Positions 21,866 to 33,600 of a stretch of DNA of 64,000 nt are shown piece by piece. Origin of the DNA: Bugula neritina (taxonomy: Eukaryota; Bryozoa; Gymnolaemata; Cheilostomatida; Bugulidae). The stretch's first letter is position 1, and every line of letters begins with the position of its first letter. The stretch is from NCBI GenBank assembly GCA_964035545.1, contig OZ037770.1, positions 14,606,642 to 14,670,641 on the forward strand, written 5' to 3'. The position numbers and the translations under genes are program-made. The notes beneath the pieces are model-generated. The model made no database searches. It was not told the origin of the DNA and saw nothing but the letters and a program-made list of their open reading frames with translations.

Positions 21866-24800
21866 ATGAAGAAGGCAGTTAACCTCTTGGCTGTATTATC
21901 CAGTGTGTTGATACACTTCACAGAGTCTGGGAACAATCAGAGGTGCTGTATTCTATGTAATGCCCCACCCATTCTATGCTCATAGACCAATGGCTAAATA
22001 ACGTGTTGAATCTAATATAAACATAATTAATGAATTATCCAAATTCCTCCCTCTCCCCTGTGTAGTTTATCAGTCTTATTGATGAAACTTTTGCCCCCAC
22101 AGAGATTTCAACTCTAGACTTCTGGCTTGCAAACCTAGCATATGCTAACCATTACACCACAGGAACTACACGATTCCCAACATCATATAATATTGTAGTT
22201 ACTTTTAAGACCAGTCTCTCTCTTTTTAAATAATATGTAGCTTTCTTTATCTTTGAAAATAAAGTTGATTTTTAGATTTTTGATCCCTTGCATACCTTTA
22301 CTTGAATCATTGATTTCCATTATTTAGACTTGACACTTTGGTTTCCTTTGGACAGCTTCAAGAACTTAAGCTAAGAAGTAGCTTTTCATTTGAGACAATA
22401 GAAGATATCGAACCAGACCAGCTTCAACCTGGTGGAATTCTGGTAGCCACTTCCAATACTATAATCCAAATCTCACCCAATCTCCTCACAAATGTGATAG
22501 CAGGTGGTAACTATAGAAGATAAAAATGTTCTCACTTTACATGTAACATATTATCATCTAAATTTTTAACTTTTGTTTCATGTAAAACGCAAAGTACAGC
22601 GCTCCCTCCATTTCTCACGAAGTTTCATAGGTCACAATTAGAAGAGCTTGGTACGTCGTTTTGTAGCTTATGCATGTGTGGCAATTATGCAATATGACTG
22701 GATTTAACAGATCCGTGAATTAAATCTGGTATTTTACTATGTCACAACTTAAGGTTTCGGGACCCACAGCTTAGTGAGATATGGAAAAAGCACTGTATCC
22801 AGAAAAAAACATTCTCAATTCCAAAACAGTATTTAAACCAGCTAGTTTGTTATTGCTATTTGTTAACAATGCTTTTCTGTTTAAAACACTTTATCAATTT
22901 GAAATAATCGGAAAATAAAAAGTAAAACAGTTTCTAGATAATAGTTTTTACTTGTTAACCATACCGTAGTTTTATTTCAACACTACACATTCAAGGCTGA
23001 CATCTTTTATTGGTAGATTCGAACCTCTCGACGGTGACTGATATAGAGCAAATCAACAATGGCTCAGACATCATTGTGGCAGACTTTGCTGAGTTTTGTA
23101 TTACCAAAGTTGATAGAAAGAAAAATACTATAACTGAGTTTGCTGGAATATGTGGGAAGTCGATGGAACCTGTTAATACAGAAGATTCTGGTCTCAATAA
23201 ACCAGAGAAACTGTTGTACATAGCAGAAGAAAACGTCATGTTTTACATTCTTTTTTCTAAGAAAATCCTCAAACATGATTTAACCAATAGTAAGTTTAAG
23301 GTTTTCTCATAGTAAGTCTTAAATAAATATTATATATTATATATTATATATTATATTATGTATTAAATTAGTATTATACTATACAAATAACATCAAATAA
23401 TAACATTGTAATAGCAAACACAATTTATAATTTTAACTTTATTGGCTAATAGGAGTAGATTCCGATTGATAATATTTTAGATGCAACTGTTTTAGATAAG
23501 ATTACAGTCATGTACTACGACAAGGAGGTGTTTAGTGATGCCTATGCAGCTCTGATGGACAGTCAAAATAGGTTCTTGTATGTGAGTCATACTGGAGGCA
23601 TTTCTAAAATAGACACTAAAGCCTCAGTTTGGACTCTACAATTGGTTGCCGGTACAAATCTGAATTCAAGCAATTTTCAGAGCTCACAATCGAAGGACGG
23701 GCCGTTGATGACGGCAAGGTTTGGTGGTGAGTGGTTGTCCAGTTGTTAATTTGTATTCTTGACCATTGCTAATTACATACAATGCTAAAATGTTGAAATT
23801 AACCATTAGCTGTAAAATAATTGCCCTCACAAGGATTCGAACCACAGACCTCTGGCCTACAAGCAGACGCGCTAACCAATTACACCACAGGGGCTGCAAG
23901 GTAAACTCAACACTACAGTAGCCTCTGTGGAACAATATGGCTAGTGCACCAGTTTTTTCAAGCCGAAGTTCTGTGGGTTCGATTTCAAATGGTGACAATT
24001 ATTTTACAACTGTGTGCTTAGTTTCTGTCTAAATAAATATTGATTAATTTCTACTCAATGTACATATAAAATAAAAGCTATATAATACTATAAAACACAA
24101 AAGATTTTGCAGAAATTCCAAATGCGATGACGTGGCTGATCAAAGATCAGGTGTTACTTGTGAGTGAGCGTGGCCGAGCGTTGCGGATAGTCAACCTTGA
24201 GGATGGCGTAGTATCCACCATCTGTAAACGTACGTGTTTTCAGGGTTTTTCTTTAATTGGTAAATCGTTTATTGAAATACTCATTAAAATAACAGGCTGA
24301 GCATGAGCATTATATATAACACAGCTGTTGTTTAAATTAATACATAAACTTTGTGAGGACATACTCTTAGAGTCCCCTAGTCTAAAAGCTAAATTTATGA
24401 GCTATATTAGGAGTTATCTTTTCTGTTCTCGATCTTTAAAACATTTGCTGTAATAACTAACTGCAGCCTTTCAATTTTTTGCTTGCTACAAAAGATATCC
24501 TGATGAAAACTCTAAATGAATCAAATTTTATACCTGGCTACTTACAAGCTACTGAATGATCGTCTTTATATTTAGTATAAAGTAGAAATATAAGCCACGT
24601 AATTGAATTATTGCATCTTGATTTGTATATTGTATTGATTTCATATATTTAGATAGAGTTCCGATTAGCAATTTTATCTAATAATAATTTTTCAAACAGA
24701 TGTTGAATCTTTAATTATTCTAAAGTCTTACAAAAAAAACTCAAACCATCAACACAATCACTTTTGCTATTCAATTACAGGCCAAAAGTCTGAGCAAACC

Positions 24801-27607
24801 AGTTTTATAACAGGGAATATGGCAAAGTGCCAAGTGAATGCACCAGTTTCAGTAAAAGCCATAGATGGTGTAGTGTATATCGGTGATTTTTATGGTAAAC
24901 CGGCCAAGTTAAATGGGCGGATCTTAACACTCTCTTATAGTAAGTGCTTTTGATTATTTTACTAAACATTCACTTACACCAGATGGCATCTAGCGTAAAC
25001 ATGAGCTACTTCGAATAGTTTTATTGCAACTAGTTTGAAGTCAGTTTTTCTTTATCGTACTCATTTTGCCAACAAAAGAATTCTGCTACAATAAATTCTA
25101 CTACTTCTGCTAATCTGTATAATTTTTTAGAACTATCATTTTGCATTAGTATTCATAGAATTTTATGACAGCCTTCATAAGGAGGAAGCATTAGGTTTCA
25201 TTTTTACCCATTGCACTGCATACTTTTAATGTCCATAAATTTCACCAGAAAAAATACTGAAATTGCGCATATAATATCTAATAAACCATATATGGTTTAT
25301 TAGATATTATATGCGCAATTTCAGTATTAGTCAATATCTTACCATATTGTAAATAATTCAATATGATAAGAGTGCATCTCTCATTTTTAACTGTGTAAAA
25401 GGCTACTCTTGGAAATCTTTCATTCGACTTGTTTTAAGGTCAACCCAAGTGTTACCCTCCTGAAGTTAAGGATCTTAAGAATATCTTGAGTTTCACTCCA
25501 AACAAGAATGAATACATAAACAAAGACTCCATTGAGTTCAGATGTGAAAACGATTATGATGTCAACAGCAGCTATGATACTGTGACGTGTGTAAGAGCTC
25601 TGTTTGATAATGGAACAGTGTACGGTGTCTGGGATAAACCTATGCCTGTTTGCAAAGTGAGTACTCACTCACTCACTCACTCACTCACTCACTCACTCGC
25701 TCGCTCACTCACTCGCTCGCTCACTCACTCGCTCGCTCACTCACTCACTCACTCACTTACTCACTCACTCACTCACTCACTCACTCACTCACAAAACATC
25801 TGCCTGCTTGCATTGAGGTAGATGAAGTAGGGAGGAAATTGCGAAAAGCCTGTGTGCTAGATTAGAAATGTGGCAAAAGAAGTTATGTTCTCACAAAAAT
25901 TTCAACTAGAATTTATAGATTTTTTTTAAAGAACTTAGGCTATCTCAATTTCTCCACTGCTGCTCCTAAATTGTGAGTACAGCAAATATTCTCGTCTAGC
26001 AATTATTCATTATAACTAAAATGAAGATAAATTTTTGAAAATTGAAATTGTTTTAAAAACCTTCAAATTTAAAATTACTTATCAGTATCAAAATAAAACA
26101 ACTAATTGGTATTTGTCATTTAATTTAGGTTCTTAAGCAATCTTTACAATGATTGCTGATGAGGTAATTAGAAAGTTGTACTGTAGCACAGAAAGGGTGT
26201 CTGGTAAAAATGACAGATAAAAAGGGCACAAGTAATGGCACAGGTAATAATGGCACAGGTAATAATGGCACAAATAGCAAATTAGGTAAAATTGGCACAT
26301 TTTCAATATTAGGGTTATTGGGGTTTGAGCTGGGGGTTGAGGGTTCAGAATGAAGGTTTAGGTTTGGAGATGGGGTTTGGGTTTGGGGGTTGGGAAAATC
26401 CAACATCAGTGTATCCTTTTTATCTACTTTTCTATTTGTGGCACTATTACCTGTGCCATTAAATTACCTGTGCTAAAATTCAACTAAAGCTAATTTTATA
26501 TAAAAATGCACAATTGAACAAAAGTTTCTGCACCAATATTTGTTATGTTTATATATAGGTAGCTGTAAATAAGAAAAGCATGCACAAGACTGATGTAACC
26601 CACTCAAACAAAATAAATATTTTTGGTCTTGAGCTAGGCAAGTATTTTCTGATAATTATTTCATATTTATATTATATTACATGCTAAAAGTTATTAATTA
26701 TCATTAATTATGTTATATTTGTCATAATTTTAATGCATTGCCACAGAACTAACTAAATTAACTGTGCGATGAACAACAGTGGCTATTTCACATATTACAT
26801 GTGTGCTGAAATGTTGTTAGCAAACATTTCCGATGTGATATATAGTACTGTAAGCATATGAGTAGCTAATGGAGGTTTACTTGTAGAGCCTGTAATGGTG
26901 ATAGTGTCTTCGGTGGTAGGAACACTTATCCACATAGCAGCTGTCGCGGCATTTATTCTCTATAGACGACGACATAGGAAAAATAAGCAGCTTATACCTG
27001 GTTTGTTTATGTGTAAATCTGTGTGTGTGTGTGTGTGAGCCTGTGCGTGTGTTTGTGTGTGTGTGTGTGTGCTTGTGCTTGTGCTTGTGCGTGTGCGTGT
27101 GTGTGTGAGTGTGTATGTGTGTGTATGTGCGTGTGTGTGCGCGCATGTGTGTGTATGTGCGTGCATTTGTGTGTGTGTGTGTGCGTGTGTGTGCGTGCGT
27201 TTGTGCGTGTGTTTGTGTGTGTCATATGCCTATACTATATTATATTATATTATATCTAGCTTATCATTCTGTATATATTTATACACAAATAATATTTATG
27301 TCATATGCTGAAAATATTATAATTAATATGTAATTTGTTATGTAGGCAGTCATTCATTATAGCATTATGTTTGTAAATATTTGTCTGCAGTAGTTATGGA
27401 CAAATGAATTATAGGTCGTAAAGAACAAATTTTATATTTTAATTAATCAAACATTTTATTATCTATTAATGCACTTATATATACCTTACATCCATTATTA
27501 CAGCTTAACACATTTATGTTTCAGGTGGGGGCAACTCTAGTTCAGGGATGAAGCAACCCGTTCAGATGGGATCACTAAAATTTAAAGACCTTTTGAACAA
27601 AGCATAA
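21866..27607 (+). CDS. NHL-repeat and sushi (CCP) domain single-pass membrane protein
   Basis: Exons: 21866-21942, 22328-22506, 23017-23289, 23481-23726, 24113-24229, 24781-24939, 25439-25656, 26559-26637, 26887-27000, 27525-27607 (TAA). They sum to 1545 bp, giving 514 aa. Residues 1-20 are a signal peptide ([17 protein letters not shown]). Residues about 25-350 form a beta-propeller-like region with NHL hallmarks: [26 protein letters not shown] followed by [23 protein letters not shown] and VVYIGDF. Residues about 351-423 are one sushi domain with four Cys and the W between the third and fourth. A short linker follows, then a transmembrane helix (about 451-472), an RRRHRK stop-transfer and a 35-residue tail. 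This suggests a type I cell-surface receptor or adhesion protein; the ligand is unknown. Intron 8 is GC-AG (AG|GCAAGT). The exon 2 donor could be 3 bp earlier. Confidence 0.82.
22093..22170 (-). mobile_element. tRNA-like SINE head (family T)
   Basis: On the minus strand it reads GTAATGGTTAGCATATGC ... TTGCAAGCCAGAAG ... with a decayed B box. It resembles a tRNA but has lost pairing, so it is a repeat rather than a working tRNA. In intron 1 of the NHL/sushi gene. Confidence 0.6.
23808..24012. mobile_element. fold-back element with tRNA-like sequence at both ends (family T)
   Basis: The left end has a minus-strand tRNA-like body: GGTTAGCGCGTCTGCTTGTA, then GGTTCGAATCC (23822-23897). The right end has GGGTTCGATTTC on the plus strand. 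The outermost about 16 bp, AGCTGTAAAATAATTG and CAATTATTTTACAACT, are inverted repeats. In intron 4 of the NHL/sushi gene. Confidence 0.55.
25253..25328. repeat. perfect 76-bp palindrome (38-bp arms, no spacer)
   Basis: The arm beginning AATACTGAAATTGCGCATAT is followed directly by its exact reverse complement, ending ATATGCGCAATTTCAGTATT. The centre is CCATA|TATGG. It lies in intron 6 of the NHL/sushi gene. Confidence 0.95.
25662..25795. repeat. (CTCA)n tetranucleotide repeat with CTCG variants
   Basis: Begins 6 bp after the donor of the sushi exon. Same unit as the tract at 32929-33026 next to a SINE tail. Confidence 0.95.
25816..25966 (+). mobile_element. MITE-like element (family M)
   Basis: Shares AAAGCCTGTG-CTAGATTAGAAATG, GAAGTTATGTTCTC and CTATCTCAATTTCTCCACTG blocks with four other copies. 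The terminal inverted repeats are decayed here. Confidence 0.65.
27018..27225. repeat. (GT)n microsatellite
   Basis: Long GT tract interrupted by GC and TT variants in the last intron of the NHL/sushi gene. The Cys/Val-rich and His/Thr-rich open frames across it are artefacts. Confidence 0.95.
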
Positions 27608-28049
27608 AAATATTTATTTAATTTTGTTATTGAAATGATCAGCACAACAACTGCGCAGATAAACTATTGTGAAAATATTATATAAATTACATCATTATGC
27701 TTGATTTTAATATCATATTGTTATAAAATTGAAAAATATTAGATGGAATTTACTAACAATCTTTTGAGAAGCTTGTCATGCGTATTTTTAGTTTATTTGA
27801 CAAACAAAGAATTGAGGCATAGCAAAAGAATATTAAGATTTCGGAAAGATTAAATGTTATATAATTGATTTAATTAAAGTGAGAACTAAGTAATAATAGT
27901 ATCCGTGAATTATTTAACTTCCCCATAATATAGCTTGGAGTTATTTTCTTTCAATTGATAAAACATTTAAAAGAAAAATAATTACCTTACTCAGTGCAAA
28001 AGTTAAGGTAATTTTGGAAATTAACCTTAATTTTAGGGTAAGTTGATAT

Positions 28050-28558
28050 GGTCAGTATATAATCAGTATATAGTCAGTATACAGTCAGTATATAGTCAGT
28101 ATATAGTCAGTATACAGTCAGTATACAGTCAGTATACAGTCAGTATATAGTCAGTATATAGTCAGTATACAGTCAGTATACAGTCAGTATACAGTCAGTA
28201 TATAGTCAGTATACAGTCAGTATACAGTCAGTATATAGTCAGTATACAGTCAGTATACAGTCAGTATATAGTCAGTATATAGTCAGTATACAGTCAGTGT
28301 ATAGTCAGTATATAGTCAGTATATAGTCAGTATGTAGTCAGTATGTAGTCAGTATACAGTCAGTATACAGTCAGTATATAGTCAGTATATAGTCAGTATA
28401 TAGTCAGTATATAGTCAGTATACAGTCAGTGTATAGTCAGTATATAGTCAGTATACAGTCAGTATATAGTCAGTATATAGTCAGTATATAGTCAGTATAT
28501 AGTCAGTATACAGTCAGTATGTAGTCAGTATATAGTCAGTATACAGTCAGTATGTAGT
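28050..28558. repeat. 11-bp minisatellite (GTCAGTATATA/GTCAGTATACA), about 46 units
   Basis: Head-to-tail 11-bp units differing mainly at one T/C site, with occasional GTGTATA or GTATGTA variants. Confidence 0.95.
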
Positions 28559-29450
28559 CACACACACATATGTTATTAGATAACTTTTAGCCAAAATGCA
28601 ATGAGAACATGTTATCACTGATAAGCCAAAAAGATATCACAAAAAAGATAAAATGAATGAAGAAATGTAGCATGAGTAATTCCATGCATTCTTGACACAA
28701 AGTTGACACTACCAGGTTATCTTAGGATAGAAGGAATACAATAGATTACAATAAAGTGTGACATGATATATTCTACAGTCTAACAATGTAGTAGTGCATG
28801 TATTCACAATACACTACTAGTAGTAAATTAGTTTATTGAAGCAGTCTAATACCTGCACAGTAACTCAAAAACTTTGGTGTTACCCAAGTCTGCCATATAA
28901 GAAAATGAAAAAATAAAAATTGAATTACATTTAGATGCATGAGCTAAGACACAATATATTTATATCTTTTAGGCTGTGTGTTATAGTAAAATAAGTGGTG
29001 AACATGGGGTGGGGGAGGGGGGGTAACGTAGGGCTTAGCATCAAAATTGCAGTATGATTTGTTGCTTTTCAGCTTCCTTACACGGGACCAACTGGAACAG
29101 GGGACAAACTTGACTCAATATTACTAGTAATCATCTAATAGTAACTTTATAGTTCTTATTGATTTCTTACAGATATATAATTAATTTGTGGATAACTACT
29201 GTAAGTAATTCTTTTTGAATATATGTACACACATCTAATTAACTGCTACTGCTCATAGTACAAAGGTGCTAGCAGTTACTAGTTTGATCTAGTAAAATGA
29301 TATATCTAACGTCTAAGTTGCTATTATTGCTCCAAAAAGAAACAGCTACTGATATTTGGATTTATAAAAATCATTCTTCTGACAATACTGATTCAAAAAA
29401 GGTTGTTTTTGGCATTACAGCTGTTTTCCATTTATGAAATAACTTAGAAC

Positions 29451-29504
29451 CCATTGGGATTCGAACCCAAGACCTCTAGCTAACCATTACACCACTGGAC
29501 TGCT
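29451..29504 (-). mobile_element. tRNA-like repeat fragment (family T), anticodon arm deleted
   Basis: The minus strand has GTGTAATGGTTA joined directly to GCTAGAGGTCTTGGGTTCGA; the anticodon arm is missing. Confidence 0.6.
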
Positions 29505-29849
29505 GAGTAATCACATCACTACAATATTCCCCCATTATGACTTTCACTAACATTACTTGAAACTTTTCTCCAAGTCTTTAATTGAACATTTTTAATTTGT
29601 TTTTACGTAGTGAGGATGCAAAGAAAGAAAAAAGGAAAGGGGTGGATATACAGGGTTTGACCAATTTTCATGGGGCATCATGAAATTTTAAATCTGCAAT
29701 TGTTTGATTAATTTTCTGGATATATTGTAAACCTATAAAAATAAAATCTCTCGAAAATTGTGACTAAAAATTGACAGGTGGGCAAAGCCTATGGCATGAT
29801 GAATTCCTTTTCCGATATATAACCTGGTATTCTCTAAGCAGTGAGCAGC

Positions 29850-29851
<2 letters not shown>

Positions 29852-29897
<46 letters not shown>
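29852..29897. repeat. (AT)n microsatellite
   Basis: Pure alternating AT tract of roughly 45 bp. Confidence 0.95.
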
Positions 29898-29902
<5 letters not shown>

Positions 29903-30477
29903 TATCCCCTTTAGGGATTACCACTTATTCCTTCAGTGTTGCATGTTAGCGCCTTCACTAACTCTGAACACTGGCATGTTTGCAGACAAAGTGAAGAAAC
30001 CACGGAATTCTTATCAGAAACCACACCAGCTCTTATGTAATACTTAATCTCTTGTGCTGTTACCCTACTGATTTACTTTACATTTACTTTACTGCACATA
30101 GTCCAAATAAATTAGGAGTAGAGTTGCATGCATTGCCAGAAGTTAATGGAAAAAGACTATTACTATATATAGATTTCCAATTAACATTTGACCTAGATTA
30201 CAAATACCAGTTACTTCTACATTTATACAGCAACTGGTAATAGTAGTAGTAGAAAAAATAATTCCTGCTCTTTTGCTGAACATAAATACACCGCAATTGA
30301 CTGATAATACTTCAATTTATGCGGGCTATTGCACACGTCACAATCAGCTTAGCGTGACCACTCCCACGTCAGTTTCGTTGTAAAAACGAAATCAAATAAT
30401 AAAAAGGCGGAGCTTAAAAATTCTAGGACGAGAGCAGTCGAAAAGATGAGAATCAGTGATTGAAGCGGACAGTTGCC

Positions 30478-30612
30478 ATGCTCCAGTCGCGTAGTAGAGA
30501 GCCCAACAACTTACATCCACAATTTAACTCTAATGGCAACCCTTGTAGCATTAAAAAAAGTTCTGATAGGCTTCGGCATCGTAGTCTTATGCATTTGGAT
30601 GTACATAGGTAA
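30478..30612 (+). promoter_or_regulatory. overlapping upstream ORF at GT-4 start
   Basis: An ATG at 30478 with G at -3 opens a 44-codon frame (stop 30610-30612 in the unspliced sequence). It overlaps the GT-4 anchor exon in another frame. The GT-4 ATG at 30533 has C at -3 but G at +4. If both lie in the mRNA, the upstream frame would compete for initiation. A 5-codon uORF (30446-30463) lies before it. The transcription start is unknown. Confidence 0.35.
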
Positions 30613-33600
30613 GTAATAGTTAAACTTGATGCTATCAGCTATGCTTGCTCTTTTGCTTTACAATTTAAATTATTAAATTTAAATTAAAATTCAAATTGCT
30701 TCCAACTTTAAGTTGAAGTTCAACTTCAAGTACATTTATTGACCTGAAGTCGTACGTATGCTTGAATGAACATAAGAGTTGGAAAATTTAAATTTTATTT
30801 GTTTTTAAGTTAAACGTTGTGTTACTAACGCAACAATTGATGCATGTGAATTTTTTGTTGATTGAAAATATGCTGACAGTAACTCATGAAGTCTAGCTGT
30901 GAGTGTAAAACTAACAGTTGTTGTAGATTATCATTTACTTAATTTTAGTAAAACTTGAATTAAGTGATTATCGTAATGATAGCAATGAAATTAGATGGCA
31001 CCAATATGGATATGATTTTTATAATCATAATTATTTAATAGGGCTAATGAAGTTACTTTACCAAGTTGCCAGCCCAAGTTCGAGTACTTGTGAATGCCTG
31101 TAGCTGTTTTTTTGAAACCTACCTTAAATTTTGAATTAAGGAAGTTCCTGTATTGCAGTTTGAAATTTTGACACAAGAAACTCGTTTTCTAACTAACCCA
31201 GCACAGACATTGTGTTTTGTTGACCTCAGATCTTTGGTTTTGCATTTTAATTAAGAAATTAGGCTATATTATGAAACACAATTTTGATTGACCCCATATT
31301 CATTTATCAAAAAATTCTGAGTACTCACCATTTGAAAATGAATGATAATGTTAGCTGTGAGTGTGAATAATTGTACGAGCTACATCACTGTTATCAGTTT
31401 ATCATACTATCTTAAAAATGACCTATACTGTGTGTCCCAGCATGAGCAAAATTTATATTTTTTTTAATAATAAAGAATTCAAAGGAATAATATTGTCCAA
31501 CACATGGAGATGTTTTAGGCTTTGCTAAGAAAAGGTAGTTTTTCTACAACATTGAGGCATATAATTTGTAGGGGAGGGGGAATTAAAATGTTTGAATCAG
31601 TTCAAAGCATGTGGCACTCTCTCATTCTAAGCTGACAACCCTAATTGATTCTATTTACATGACTGGTCATTTCCTTAAAATATTTCAAGACTTTCCTGTT
31701 TTGACTATTAAATTTCAGACATGACTCAGCCACAGCCAGTGGATGAGTCATGCGTTTAACTTACTAATCTCACACATTGTGATGGATTACACATAAAAAA
31801 CATAAATAGGTGGAGGGGGGGGGGTGATTCAGCTAGTGCCTGCTTATTTGTTATTATTTTATTTGTTTATTTATTTGTCAAGCCTACTTAAGAGATTAGT
31901 TTGCTGGCTTCCTTAAAATCCTCCACTGCACATCTTAATCCAAAACAACCCTTTCAATTCCCTTGTAAACCCAACATGGCCGAGTCTTTAAAAGTAGGGA
32001 GTTTGAAGGCACCATGAGTCAACTGCTACTAGTTGTCACAAACTAAGTTTACTCACTTTGAATGCTAAAATGCCAGCCTCAACAGGTGTCATGTCTAAAA
32101 TCTATTTTAATACTTTGACTTTTTAGATAAACTTGTGTGTGTGAACTGAAATATGCAGTAACCATGCTCATTTTCTGCTACATAGTAAAGAATTAAATTG
32201 TTAGACTTGTTTGATAGTCAGCTGTCTTTAATATAATCTGTAAACTTTGTATGAAACAGTTTAAATCACAGAAGTTTTGTGAGCTGTTTATGGTATATAT
32301 TCTAGTATGTTGGAAAACGTCTGTTTTTATAAGTGTCTCTGGAGTTTTATAACACTTCATATGTCAGCTTTGTGCAGATTATTATTTTGCCATATTTTAT
32401 GCAGACCAACTCTACGAAACCCTAGTTTTTCCATGATATAAATGCTTGAACCCACCCCAATACCACCAACTATCACATTTTAATATACATTCCTGGTTAC
32501 TCGGTTACCATAAAACCGAACACTAAATTTTGTTAATTTGCTCTAGTGGGAGAGCTAATTAGCCTTTGGGTTGTTAGTACACTATACTACTGCTCAACAA
32601 TACCCTATAGTAGAATGCTGGTACTACTAGTATTTCAATATATTGCAACCAGCACACAAATTTGCAAACTACTTTAAGCCCCATATTGGTCAGCAGTTCC
32701 ATTTAACTATAACTTCCGCTAGTAAAGGTATAAGTTATAAAGTGTAAGTAACTTATTTTATTGGTGTTCTTTTTTGCCACTTGTATTGTAAAAAGAAAGA
32801 ACGTAAAAAGATAAATTTATAATTTTTTACTATGTAGTTCTTCTAGAGCATCAATTTCGTGACAAAATGAGTAACAAACAAAATTACATCACTAGTATGA
32901 CAAATGGGAGGGATGCTCAGTAATGGACTCACTCACTCACTCACTCACTCACTCACTCACTCACTCACTCACTCACTCACTCACTCACTCACTCACTCAC
33001 TCACTCACTCACTCACTCACTCACTCACGCAAGTTTTTAGTCACTATATGACCCTATAAGAACCCCTGATGGAAAGAGCTTTTTAAATCAGGCTAAGGAC
33101 ATATTCACATGTGGCACAGGAGCAATTATGACTGGATGCTCTTAGTAACATCACCAGTGGCCTTTGCTGGGGTTGGAACTCATGACTTCTTGTTTACTAG
33201 GCAAATGCTCTAAAGTCTAACTAACCTCTAGGCCACAGTTGCTCCGTAATAGACTGGCTATATAAAATGTGACACTAGTATGGCAGTTGCAGCAAGTGGT
33301 TGATGTGAAATGACTATGTGAAATAGAATATGGCAGGTTGATCAGGTGCTCTATTTTCAACTGTATTTAAGGCCATTCTGGTCTATATGTTAGTAAATAA
33401 CACAGAAATATAGCAGTATAAGCACTATCACTGAACAAGCATACAGTTATATAGAGTAAGTCTTGTTTTATATAGAGCTTATCAGTTCTTATTTGGTCAA
33501 CCAGCTCTAACTTTTGATAAGGTTAACCCTATTCGGTTCAACTAGAATATTTCTTTGGAAAATAATGAAATTCATAAAGCTGAATATTTACGTTACATGG

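Larger units (their letters stand above)
27608..30532. other. spacer between NHL/sushi gene and GT-4
   Basis: Holds an 11-bp minisatellite (28050-28558), a tRNA-like repeat (29451-29504), a G-rich run near 29005-29024 and an (AT)n tract (29852-29897). The last 200 bp upstream of GT-4 are less AT-rich and contain two upstream ATGs (30446 and 30478). No gene found. Confidence 0.55.

Noticed and set aside
23822-23897. Functional tRNA-Thr-like gene on the minus strand
   Set aside because: Acceptor arms mismatch at two or three positions and it forms one end of a fold-back repeat inside an intron.
27007-27333. Several Cys/Val-rich and His/Thr-rich frames
   Set aside because: (GT)n microsatellite in all frames.
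28050-28558. CRISPR-like array
   Set aside because: 11-bp head-to-tail units without unique spacers in a eukaryotic context; a minisatellite.
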